The position numbers and the translations under genes are program-made. The notes under the pieces are model-generated. The model searched no databases. It had not been told where the DNA came from and saw nothing but the letters and a program-made list of their open reading frames with translations. A stretch of 39,394 nt of DNA from Chloroflexota bacterium. GTDB taxonomy: Bacteria; Chloroflexota; Limnocylindria; Limnocylindrales; CSP1-4. Numbering within the stretch: the stretch's first letter is position 1; every line of letters starts with the position of its first letter. The DNA lies in assembly GCA_005883615.1 (NCBI GenBank), contig VBEC01000032.1, positions 1-39,394 of the forward strand, read 5' to 3'. Shown one piece after another: positions 24,176-31,692 of the stretch.

Positions 24176-26854
24176 GTGCGCACGGTGCCTTCCAAGCCAG
24201 CCGAACAGGGACGAGGTCCCCTGCCCACGGGAACGGTGACCTTCCTGTTCACGGACATCGAAGGCTCGACGCGTCTCCTGCAGGAACTGGGCAACGGTTA
24301 CGGCCCGATCCTGGCCGAGCACCGTGCGATCCTGGAACGGTCCATCGAGCAGCATGGCGGTCGAGCCTTCGGGACCGAGGGCGATGCCGTATTTGCGGCC
24401 TTCGGCGACGCCGGATCGGCACTCGCGGCCGCCGCCGACGGCCAACGCGACCTCGCCCAGCACGTCTGGCCCGATGGCCACCTGCTCAAGGTCAGAATGG
24501 GCATCCACTCCGGTGAGGCGGCGCTCGTCGGGGCCGACTACGTCGGCCTGACCCTCCACCAGGTTGCGCGCATCACCGCCGCCGGGCACGGCGGCCAGAT
24601 CCTGGTGTCCGACGCTGCCCGAGCGCTCGCAGCGTCATCGCTGCCGGACGGCGTCGAGCTACGCGATCTCGGCGAGCACCGGCTGAAGGATCTGACGCGG
24701 CCGGAGCGCCTGTTCCAGGCGGTGGTCCCCGGCCTCCCGGCGTCCTTCCCCAGCTTGCGAACCCTCGAAGGCAGGCCGAACAACCTGCCCGTCCAGCCAA
24801 CGACATTCGTCGGACGAGAAGAGATCGACGGCGCTCGCCGCCTCCTGGCAAGCACACGCCTCCTGACCCTGACCGGACCGGGCGGCACCGGCAAGACCCG
24901 CCTGGCACTGCAGCTCGCGGCCGAGGAGCTCGATACGTTTCCCGACGGCGTCTTCTTCATCGCACTCGATGCGGTGGCAGATCCGAACCTCGTGCCGTCG
25001 GCGATCACCGTGGCACTCGGCGTCGATGTGGGGAACGACCCACCACTCGACCGACTGGTCGAACATCTGCGCGGCCGCAAGACGCTGCTCGTGCTCGACA
25101 ATTTCGAGCAGATCGTGGCCGCCGGCGGAGCCATGGCTCGCATTCTCCGTGAGGCGCCGGCAGTCAAGCTCGTGGTCACCAGCCGGATCCTGCTGCGCGT
25201 GTACGGCGAGCAGGAGCTGTCCGTGCCACCTCTCGGCCTGCCGCCTCCCGGGCAGCGGTTGGCCGCGGCCGAAGCGATGGAGTCGGAGGCCGTCCGCCTG
25301 TTCGTGGAGCGTGCTCTCGCGGCGCAACCCGACTTCCGCCTCGACGACACCAACGCTGCCGCCGTTGCCGACATCGTCACTCGCCTGGACGGGCTCCCGC
25401 TCGCCATCGAGCTTGCCGCAGCCCGGGTCCGGATATTGGCCGTGGAGACCCTCCGAGCGAGGCTCCATGAACGCCTCGCCGTGCTCACCGGTGGCCCACG
25501 CGACCTGCCCGCCCGACAGCAGACGCTTCGCGGAGCGATCGATTGGAGCTACGACCTCCTTGACGAGGCCGATCGCCGCCTGTTCGAGCGCTTCGCAGTG
25601 TTCTCCGGCGGCGCGTCTATCAGCCATGCCGAGAGCGTCTGCGGGGCCGCCTCCGACCTCGGACGGGAGGTTTTCGACGGGCTGGCATCACTGGCAGAAC
25701 AGAGTCTCATCCGTCCCGTACCCGGGACCGCCGAAGAGCCGCGATTCACGATGCTCGCGACCATCCGTGAATATGCCTCCGAGCGGCTCGAAGCCAGCGG
25801 TGCGGGCGAAGAGGTCATGCGACGCCACGCCTTGACCTATCTGGAGCTGGCAGAGACGTGTGCGCCGGGCCTCACGGGAGTCCATGGCTCGATGCTGCTC
25901 GACCGCCTGGCGATCGACCACGACAACCTGCGAGCTGCCTTCGACTGGGCTGTCGATACGGGCGACGCCGAGATTTCCCTGCGACTGATAACCGCGGCCT
26001 GGCGGTTCTGGCAGATCCGCGGACATCTTCAGGAGGCGACCGAGCGGGTGGCCCGAGCACTCGCGATGCCCGGCGTCTCGGAGCTGCCGGCTCTGCTCCG
26101 CGCCGAGGCGTACGCCGCGGCCGGGTCGATCGCCTATTGGCGGGGTGACCAGGCGCTGACACACGTGCACTACAAAGCCGGCCTCGAGGCGGCCAGGGAA
26201 TCAGGCGACGCGCGCGCCATCGCAGGAGCTCTCTACAACTTCGGCTTCGCTCCCAAGGAGGGCTCGAGGGAGGGGAGTGACGTCTACCGCGAAGGACGCC
26301 GCTACTGGGAGCCGAGCCTGACTGCCTACCGCGAGCTCGCCGACGAACGGGGCATCGCCGGTTCGTTGTGGGCGCTCGCGATCGCGGAAGGCGTTGCCGG
26401 AGAGTACGACACCGCTCGCGAGCACTTCGAGGAGAGCCTCCGCCTCTATCGCTCGCTGGAAGACGGATTCGGCGTCGGCTGGGCAAACCACATGCTCGGA
26501 ACGCTCTACATCACCATCGGCGAACCGCAGAAGGGCGAGCCCTACCTGCGCGAGGGGTTGTTGACCTTCGCCGCCTCTCGCGACCTCTCGGGCATCCTGC
26601 TGCTCCTGCTCGACTTCGCGATCCTGGCTGGGGCACACGCCGACGAGGAGCGGCAGTGGCGGCTCGCAGGGGCCGCCAACGAGATCCAGGTATCGACCGG
26701 GACTGACCTGGTGGACGTGCCGATCGGGGAATTCTCCTGGGAGGTGCCAAAACCGCCAACTGGGGACGAGCGAGCCGAGCGGCTGTATCGCGATGGCCAG
26801 GGGATGTCGGTCGAGGACGCGATCGCCTACGCGCTCGGCGACCCGTCGAGCTAG
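24176..26854 (+). CDS. Class III nucleotide cyclase–NB-ARC ATPase–TPR regulator
   Basis: An 892-residue signalling protein. Residues ~20-190 form a class III cyclase domain: 'VTFLFTDIEGSTRLLQELG' has the first metal Asp and 'FGTEGDAVFAAF' the second. 'MGIHSGEAALVGADYVGLTL' and 'RLKDLTRPERLFQ' close the domain. The usual catalytic Asn in VNxAAR reads LHQVARI, so activity is uncertain. Residues ~215-520 form an STAND/NB-ARC-type ATPase with Walker A GPGGTGKT at 234-241, Walker B 'LLVLDNFEQI' with Asp308 and 'VVTSRILLR'. The rest is helical, with TPR-like repeats (~600-860). The GTG at 24176 follows GGAGCGAGAGCGG; an in-frame GTG at 24134 would add 14 residues. Such proteins probably respond to a ligand; the output is unknown. 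Confidence 0.85.
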   Translation: MRTVPSKPAEQGRGPLPTGTVTFLFTDIEGSTRLLQELGNGYGPILAEHRAILERSIEQHGGRAFGTEGDAVFAAFGDAGSALAAAADGQRDLAQHVWPDGHLLKVRMGIHSGEAALVGADYVGLTLHQVARITAAGHGGQILVSDAARALAASSLPDGVELRDLGEHRLKDLTRPERLFQAVVPGLPASFPSLRTLEGRPNNLPVQPTTFVGREEIDGARRLLASTRLLTLTGPGGTGKTRLALQLAAEELDTFPDGVFFIALDAVADPNLVPSAITVALGVDVGNDPPLDRLVEHLRGRKTLLVLDNFEQIVAAGGAMARILREAPAVKLVVTSRILLRVYGEQELSVPPLGLPPPGQRLAAAEAMESEAVRLFVERALAAQPDFRLDDTNAAAVADIVTRLDGLPLAIELAAARVRILAVETLRARLHERLAVLTGGPRDLPARQQTLRGAIDWSYDLLDEADRRLFERFAVFSGGASISHAESVCGAASDLGREVFDGLASLAEQSLIRPVPGTAEEPRFTMLATIREYASERLEASGAGEEVMRRHALTYLELAETCAPGLTGVHGSMLLDRLAIDHDNLRAAFDWAVDTGDAEISLRLITAAWRFWQIRGHLQEATERVARALAMPGVSELPALLRAEAYAAAGSIAYWRGDQALTHVHYKAGLEAARESGDARAIAGALYNFGFAPKEGSREGSDVYREGRRYWEPSLTAYRELADERGIAGSLWALAIAEGVAGEYDTAREHFEESLRLYRSLEDGFGVGWANHMLGTLYITIGEPQKGEPYLREGLLTFAASRDLSGILLLLLDFAILAGAHADEERQWRLAGAANEIQVSTGTDLVDVPIGEFSWEVPKPPTGDERAERLYRDGQGMSVEDAIAYALGDPSS

Positions 26855-26882
26855 GCCACTCGGATGTCCGCCCAACGCGTGC

Positions 26883-26888
26883 TAGCAT
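26883..26888 (+). promoter_or_regulatory. Possible -10 element (TAGCAT) for the Lrp/AsnC gene
   Basis: TAGCAT lies 58 nt before the ATG at 26947. The leader contains a 6-bp inverted repeat (CTGAGC/GCTCAG) and a clear GGGGAGGTGAG Shine-Dalgarno. Confidence 0.45.
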
Positions 26889-26904
26889 CGAGCGCGGTCC
26901 CGAT

Positions 26905-26923
26905 CTGAGCTGGGGCGGCTCAG
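26905..26923 (+). promoter_or_regulatory. Short inverted repeat in the Lrp/AsnC leader
   Basis: CTGAGC (26905-26910) and GCTCAG (26918-26923) are separated by 7 nt, between the putative promoter and the ribosome-binding site. It could be an operator for autoregulation or a leader hairpin; both are speculation from position. Confidence 0.3.
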
Positions 26924-26946
26924 CCGAGGCCCGGGGAGGTGAGCTG

Positions 26947-27435
26947 ATGGCCGAGGCGCGCGCGCGAGGCCTCGGCGGTCGCGGCGACCAGGTCTCCTCG
27001 CTCGACAAGCGCATCATCGAGCACCTCCAGGCGGACGGCCGGAAACCATTCACCCAGATCGCTGTGGAGCTCGGCGTGTCCGAGGCGGCGGTCCGGGCGA
27101 GGACCAACCGCATGGTCGAGCGGGGCATCCTCCAGATCGTCGGCGTGACAGACCCGCTAAAGCTCGGCTTCCAGCAGGTCGCCATGATCGGCATCCGCTG
27201 TGACGCCAACAAGCTGATGCAGGTGGCCGAGCGCGTCGCCGAGTTCGCCGAGGTGGACTACGTGGTCATCACTGCCGGCTCGTACGACATCCTCATCGAG
27301 ACCGTCAGCGAGGACAACGAGGCTCTTCTCCGCTTCCTCGCGGAGCGACTGCGAGCCATCGAAGGCGTGCGCGAGACGGAGACCTTCGTGTACCTCCGGA
27401 TGGTCAAGCAAACGTACCAGTGGGGCACTCGCTGA
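26947..27435 (+). CDS. Lrp/AsnC-family transcriptional regulator
   Basis: A 162-residue DNA-binding regulator. After a short Gly/Arg-rich head, residues ~17-65 form the HTH ('SSLDKRIIEHLQADGRKPFT', 'QIAVELGVSEAAVRARTNRM'). Residues ~85-155 form the RAM/AsnC ligand-binding domain ('VAMIGIRCDANKLMQVAERV', 'VDYVVITAGSYDILIETVSE', 'VRETETFVYLRMVKQTYQWG'). The family typically forms octamers that sense amino acids. A GGGGAGGTGAG ribosome site precedes the ATG by about 5 nt. Targets are not visible; the sulfur-amino-acid enzyme and glutamine synthetase genes are within 5 kb downstream. It does not overlap its neighbours and has its own promoter-like element. Confidence 0.92.
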   Translation: MAEARARGLGGRGDQVSSLDKRIIEHLQADGRKPFTQIAVELGVSEAAVRARTNRMVERGILQIVGVTDPLKLGFQQVAMIGIRCDANKLMQVAERVAEFAEVDYVVITAGSYDILIETVSEDNEALLRFLAERLRAIEGVRETETFVYLRMVKQTYQWGTR

Positions 27436-27493
27436 ACGGGAGTTCCGGCGCGTTGGGGCACCACGATCGAGGTTTGGACGCGACCCGCCCGGC

Positions 27494-27499
27494 TAAGAT
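27494..27499 (+). promoter_or_regulatory. Possible -10 element (TAAGAT) for the diguanylate cyclase gene
   Basis: TAAGAT stands out in GC-rich DNA, 48 nt before the GTG at 27548. The leader carries AAGGGG as a ribosome site. Confidence 0.4.
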
Positions 27500-27547
27500 G
27501 GCGGGCAAGGGAACAGCGTATTCCCGTGCTGACAAGGGGCGCGCCAG

Positions 27548-28789
27548 GTGGGTCCGGTCCTGATCCTGCTGCTCATTGCGGTCCTGGCGAATCTCGCCCT
27601 GATGACCGCGGTTGTTGCTCCCACGCTCCTCGGTCGGCCCTCCCCGTTCGCCGCCTCCAACGAGCTCGATGAGCCGCCCAGCATCCAGGAGGTGTCCGGC
27701 CTCATAGCCCGGGGCGCAACGGACTTCCTGGACGACGGCGTGCCATCGGCCGCGTATGACCGGGTCGTCCGCATTGCCACATGGGTGTTCATCCTCTCGA
27801 CCGCAACGCTGGTCGTCGTGACCGGCCTTTGGCCTGGAACGCAGCTCGGGATCCTCGCCCTGCTGGCCGTGGCCGGCGCGTTCTTGCTGGTCGTGCACGA
27901 GCTGCTTCCCGATCGCTTCCTTGGCTCGACCAAGTTCATCGTCGAGGGCTCGGCCGCAATCACCTTCGTGTCGCTCCTGATCATGCTCACCGGCGGTCAC
28001 GCGAGCCCCTTTTTCTTCGCCTATCCGGTCATCGTGGCCGGCGCCGCACTGGTCGTCAGCCCGGCGATCACCCTCGTCATCGCGGCTGCCGCGAGCCTGG
28101 GCTACCTGCTCGGGTCGCTTGCCGACGTGAGCGGAGGCGATCTGTCGGCCACGGACGTCGCCGGCATCGGGTTCAACCTGATCGCGCTGGTTCTGCTGAG
28201 CTACGTGGCGATGGTGATCGCGCGCGAGCAGCGGCGCTCGCGCGACGCAGCTGTCAGGCTCTCGACGGTCGATTCGCTCACGGGCCTGTTCAACCGGGCA
28301 TTCTTCTTCGCCGCCCTGGAACGGGAGGTCCAGCGCAGCGCCCGCTCGGGCCGCGGCTTCTGCCTGCTGATGATGGACCTGGACGGGCTCAAGGCGATCA
28401 ACGACCGGCACGGCCACTTCCAGGGCGATCGCGTCCTGCGACGGGTGGGGGAGATCATCCGCGCGGGTGTACGCCGGATCGACGTGGCCGCGCGCTACGG
28501 CGGCGACGAGTTCGTGGTGCTGCTGCCCGAAACCGATCCCACAGGCGGCTTCGTGCTCGGCGAAAAGATCCGCCAGGGCGTGTCCGATCAGGTTTTCTCG
28601 GCCGGCTCCTCCAAAGTGCGCACGTCGCTGTCGGTTGGCGTGGTGGCGTATCCGCACGATGGTGCGACGCCGGACGAGCTCATGATCAGCTCGGACCAGG
28701 CCATGTACGCGTCGAAGCGCGCCGGCAAGAATCGCGTCGCGTCGTTCGGCGAAATTCCCATCGGGGGACCGCCCGAAGACTCGGTGTAG
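27548..28789 (+). CDS. Membrane diguanylate cyclase (GGDEF)
   Basis: Makes cyclic di-GMP from two GTP. The 413-residue protein has a first hydrophobic segment at ~3-27, a soluble stretch to ~75, then about five more membrane segments (~80-220: 'VFILSTATLVVVTGLW', 'LGILALLAVAGAFLLVV', 'AAITFVSLLIMLTGG', 'VIVAGAALVVSPAITLVIAA', 'IGFNLIALVLLSYVAMVIA'). The GGDEF domain covers ~235-400: 'STVDSLTGLFNRAFFFAAL', 'MMDLDGLKAINDRHGHFQGD', RYGGDEF with GGDEF at 318-322. The inhibitory I-site RxxD (RRID, 309-312) sits exactly five residues before GGDEF, so product feedback is expected. There is no EAL domain. The start is the GTG at 27548. c-di-GMP could control the polysaccharide locus, but no binding protein is visible here. 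Confidence 0.93.
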   Translation: MGPVLILLLIAVLANLALMTAVVAPTLLGRPSPFAASNELDEPPSIQEVSGLIARGATDFLDDGVPSAAYDRVVRIATWVFILSTATLVVVTGLWPGTQLGILALLAVAGAFLLVVHELLPDRFLGSTKFIVEGSAAITFVSLLIMLTGGHASPFFFAYPVIVAGAALVVSPAITLVIAAAASLGYLLGSLADVSGGDLSATDVAGIGFNLIALVLLSYVAMVIAREQRRSRDAAVRLSTVDSLTGLFNRAFFFAALEREVQRSARSGRGFCLLMMDLDGLKAINDRHGHFQGDRVLRRVGEIIRAGVRRIDVAARYGGDEFVVLLPETDPTGGFVLGEKIRQGVSDQVFSAGSSKVRTSLSVGVVAYPHDGATPDELMISSDQAMYASKRAGKNRVASFGEIPIGGPPEDSV

Positions 28790-28792
28790 CAT
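28787..28792 (+). promoter_or_regulatory. Possible -10 element (TAGCAT) made from the GGDEF stop codon
   Basis: TAG is the stop of the diguanylate cyclase gene, and TAGCAT ends 6 nt before the GTG at 28799, the spacing expected for leaderless initiation of the next gene. Confidence 0.4.
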
Positions 28793-28798
28793 CAGCCG

Positions 28799-30073
28799 GT
28801 GAGCCATCCCCGCCGTCCGCCGCGTGAGACCCAGCGCCCGCCGACCGGCTTCTCGACACGAGCGATCCGGGCGGCGACGCGAGCACCCCAGGTCGATCAG
28901 CGGCCGAATGCGGTGCCCATCTACCAGTCGGTGACCTTCTCGTCGGACGACGCCGACGAGCTGGCCGACGTCCTCAACGACCGAAGGCCGGGCTATGCCT
29001 ACAGCCGCATCGACAATCCGACGTCCGCTGCACTGGCGTCCGCGGTCGCCGAGCTCGAGGGCGCGGAGGCCGGTTTCGCCTTCGCCACGGGCATGGCGGC
29101 CATCCATGCCACGCTGGTTTCCCTGGTGTCGGCCGGGGATCACATCGTCGCAACCCAGGCCATCTACGGTTCGACGCGCACCCTGCTGAGTCGCGTCCTG
29201 AACCGTCTGGGCGTCCGGACGACCTTCGTCGACGCGTCCGACCATGACGCGGTGGAGCGAGCGCTTTCCGCTGCACCCACGCGCGTGCTGTACCTCGAGA
29301 CGGTGTCCAACCCCACGATCGTCGTGTCCGACGTTGCGGCACTCGCAGAGCTGGGCCATCGCCATGGCGCAACCGTGGTCGTCGACAACACCTTCGTGTC
29401 GCCCTACCTGTGCAGGCCGCTCGAGCTGGAAGCCGACCTGGTGATCGAATCGGGCACCAAGTATCTGGCCGGGCACTCGGATGTACTCGCCGGGCTGGTT
29501 TCAGGGGACCGCGAGCGGGTCGCGGCAGTACGTGCCGTTCAGACCGACACGGGCGGCAGCATCGCCCCATTGGCGGCCTTCCTCGTGCTGCGCGGCCTGC
29601 CAACGCTGGCCCTGCGCATGGAGCGCCACAGCGCCACGGCGGCAGCACTCGCCGGCTGGCTCGAGCGTCAGCCCGGCGTCGCTCGCGTCTTCCAACCAGC
29701 CCTCCCGAGCCATCCCCAGTACGAGATCGCCCGCCGGCAATTGGCCTCGGGCGGCGGCATGTTCGCCTTCGAGCTCTCCGGAGGACGGGGCGCGGGTCGC
29801 GCGTTCATCGATGCTCTCACGATCCCGGAGCGTACGGCGTCACTCGGAAGCATCTTCACGATCGTGTCCCATCCTGGCTCGACCAGCCATCGGCAGCTCT
29901 CCGATTCCGAGCTGGCGGACGCCGGGGTTGCACCAGGATTGCTGCGCTGCTCGACGGGCCTGGAGGACCTCGAGGATCTGCGGGCCGACTTCGAGCAGGC
30001 GCTCGGCGCGGCGGAGTTCTCGGCAGGCGGCCGGGCGGACGAGGTCGCAATCGGGGCCGCCGCCAGGACCTAG
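28799..30073 (+). CDS. PLP-dependent trans-sulfuration enzyme (cystathionine gamma-synthase/lyase or methionine gamma-lyase type)
   Basis: A 424-residue Cys/Met-metabolism PLP enzyme. Visible are the N-terminal 'GFSTRAIRAA', 'VPIYQSVTFSSDDADELADV', 'GYAYSRIDNPTSAALASAVA' with the cofactor-binding Tyr/Arg, 'AEAGFAFATGMAAIHATLVS', 'YLETVSNPTIVVSDVAALAE', 'VVDNTFVSPYLCRPLELEAD', and the PLP lysine K221 in 'ESGTKYLAGHSDVLAG'. The family's HSxTK reads ESGTK here. 'FTIVSHPGSTSHRQ' closes the active site. It removes or exchanges the gamma substituent of homoserine- or cysteine-derived substrates; sequence alone does not separate synthase from lyase. The start is the GTG at 28799. Its TAG stop forms part of the Shine-Dalgarno of the next gene. 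Confidence 0.9.
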   Translation: MSHPRRPPRETQRPPTGFSTRAIRAATRAPQVDQRPNAVPIYQSVTFSSDDADELADVLNDRRPGYAYSRIDNPTSAALASAVAELEGAEAGFAFATGMAAIHATLVSLVSAGDHIVATQAIYGSTRTLLSRVLNRLGVRTTFVDASDHDAVERALSAAPTRVLYLETVSNPTIVVSDVAALAELGHRHGATVVVDNTFVSPYLCRPLELEADLVIESGTKYLAGHSDVLAGLVSGDRERVAAVRAVQTDTGGSIAPLAAFLVLRGLPTLALRMERHSATAAALAGWLERQPGVARVFQPALPSHPQYEIARRQLASGGGMFAFELSGGRGAGRAFIDALTIPERTASLGSIFTIVSHPGSTSHRQLSDSELADAGVAPGLLRCSTGLEDLEDLRADFEQALGAAEFSAGGRADEVAIGAAART

Positions 30074-30077
30074 GAGG
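30072..30077 (+). promoter_or_regulatory. Shine-Dalgarno AGGAGG that points to an ATC start for ResB
   Basis: The sequence TAGGAGG combines the stop codon of the upstream gene (30071-30073) with a perfect AGGAGG. Five nucleotides later is ATC (30083). No ATG, GTG or TTG exists in the ResB frame between this stop and 30206, so the ribosome site decides the start. Confidence 0.55.
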
Positions 30078-30082
30078 CGGAC

Positions 30083-31534
30083 ATCGCCAGCCCCGCCATC
30101 GAGCTGACCCGCCCGGCACTGCCCGCGCGACCGAATCTCTTCACGCGCCTGGGAACGAGCGTCTGGCAGCTGCTGACGTCGGTCAACTTCGCGGTCTTCC
30201 AGATCATGATCGCGGGCTCGCTGGCCGCGGTCGGCATGGTCGTCCGGCAGCTGCCGTCGTCGGCTTTCCAGTCGGTGAGCGACTACACCGACCAGATGTC
30301 CGTCATCCACGACCGCTACGATGCCGCGCTCGGGTCGGCCGTGGTGGACCTGCTGGAGCGGCTGCAGGTCTTCCAGATTTTCCGCTCGACCTGGTTCTCG
30401 GCGAGCCTGATCCTGCTGCTGGTCTCGATCGTGGTCTGCACGCTCGACCGGACTCCTCGCCTCTGGCGCCAGACCAGTGAGATCCGGGTCGTCCAGCCGG
30501 ACGCCTTCTTCGACCCGCGCCTCCCTGATCGAGCGGCCATGACCGGCGTATCGGTCGAGGACGTCTCCTCCGTCCTTCGGCGCAACCGGTTCTCAGTGCG
30601 GCGGGCGGAGGTCGACGGGATTGCCTACCTCTATGGCGATCGCAATCGCTTCACGAAGATGGCCACACTATTCACGCACCTCGGGCTGATCCTGTTCCTC
30701 GTCGCAGCCGGGGTCACCAGCCGGCTGGGTACGGAGGCGGGTCTCGTGCTGGGCCCGGGCGAGACCGCCCCGGTCCAGTCGATCGGCACGCAGGGCCTCC
30801 TCAGCCTGAAAAGCTTCGGCTTCCAGGCCCCCCGCAATGCCGACGGCTCGTTCGCCGACTTCACCACCGATCTCGCGGTCTACCGGGAAGGGCAGCTTCT
30901 CGCGCGCAAGGTCATCCGCGTCAACGACCCGCTCTCGGTTGCTGGCTTCACGTTCCATCAAAACGGCTTTCGGCCGGCGCCGGACCTCGTCATCCGGGAT
31001 GTCACGGGCGCGGTCCTGTGGTCGGGTCCCGTTCCCCTCCTGCGGCAGGCGGCGGGCAAGCCCTACGACGAGATGAGCGTCCCGGGAACCGACCTCGGGC
31101 TCGACCTGCTGCTCACCGACACGCCCGACCAGGGCGTCCTCTTCGTCCCCTATCGGGCGACGGGCCAGAATGCCGATGGCAGCCCGGCGGTCCAGACGCT
31201 CAACCCGTTCTTCGTGGGCATCGGCCGGACCGGGCGATCATCGGATGCCGGGTTCAGTGTTCAGCTCACCGGCGTCGAGGGGGCGACGATCCTGATCGCC
31301 AAACAGGATCCCGGGCAGGGGATCGTCTGGCTCGCTTTCCTGTCGTTGCTGAGCGGACTCCTGATCACGTTCTACCTGCCTCGGCGGCGAGTGTGGACTC
31401 GCCTCTCGCCCGACGGCGAGCTGCGGATCTGCGGTCGCGCCGATCGCTACGTCGATTTTGAGCGCGAGTTCGGGCGATTGCTCGGCGACCTGGTGGCCGT
31501 TCGAAAGGGCCATGGGGAGTCGCCGGCGGTCTGA
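30083..31534 (+). CDS. resB: ResB/Ccs1-family cytochrome c biogenesis protein
   Basis: ResB with CcsA delivers heme to apocytochrome c outside the membrane (System II). From the ATC at 30083 it has 483 residues. TM1 (~27-53) lies in 'SVWQLLTSVNFAVFQIMIAG', TM2 (~104-123) in 'FSASLILLLVSIVVCTLDRT', TM3 (~193-215) in 'FTKMATLFTHLGLILFLVAA', and TM4 near the C-terminus in 'IVWLAFLSLLSGLLITFYLP'. A large extracytoplasmic domain between TM3 and TM4 includes 'VNDPLSVAGFTFHQNGFRP'. The first ATG in frame (30206) lies inside TM1 and would destroy it, so translation most likely begins upstream at ATC. CcsA/ResC, the usual partner, is not next to it. The gene could instead carry a sequence error at the start. 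Confidence 0.85.
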   Translation: MASPAIELTRPALPARPNLFTRLGTSVWQLLTSVNFAVFQIMIAGSLAAVGMVVRQLPSSAFQSVSDYTDQMSVIHDRYDAALGSAVVDLLERLQVFQIFRSTWFSASLILLLVSIVVCTLDRTPRLWRQTSEIRVVQPDAFFDPRLPDRAAMTGVSVEDVSSVLRRNRFSVRRAEVDGIAYLYGDRNRFTKMATLFTHLGLILFLVAAGVTSRLGTEAGLVLGPGETAPVQSIGTQGLLSLKSFGFQAPRNADGSFADFTTDLAVYREGQLLARKVIRVNDPLSVAGFTFHQNGFRPAPDLVIRDVTGAVLWSGPVPLLRQAAGKPYDEMSVPGTDLGLDLLLTDTPDQGVLFVPYRATGQNADGSPAVQTLNPFFVGIGRTGRSSDAGFSVQLTGVEGATILIAKQDPGQGIVWLAFLSLLSGLLITFYLPRRRVWTRLSPDGELRICGRADRYVDFEREFGRLLGDLVAVRKGHGESPAV

Positions 31535-31605
31535 GAGGCATGCGACTCGGGGCTTCGGACCAGCTTGAAACCGAGGAGTAACCGTTTCGTCACCCAGCTC
31601 CTTGC

Positions 31606-31611
31606 TAGGCT
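31606..31611 (+). promoter_or_regulatory. Possible -10 element (TAGGCT) for the first glutamine synthetase gene
   Basis: TAGGCT lies 81 nt before the ATG at 31693 in a 158-bp intergenic region; the same hexamer precedes the MFS gene. The leader carries GGAGGA (31677-31682). Confidence 0.35.
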
Positions 31612-31692
31612 CGGGATGACCGAACGGGGCCAACGGTTTGACGCGCCCCACCCACCGTTTCGCGGCCCGAACAGCCGGAGGAAGATCGCCTG

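Noticed and set aside
27404-29476. 690-codon minus-strand open frame
   Set aside because: Antisense to the GGDEF and PLP-enzyme genes, both with full catalytic motifs.
30206-31534. ResB starting at the ATG at 30206
   Set aside because: It would remove half of TM1; family-like sequence and a perfect Shine-Dalgarno lie upstream.
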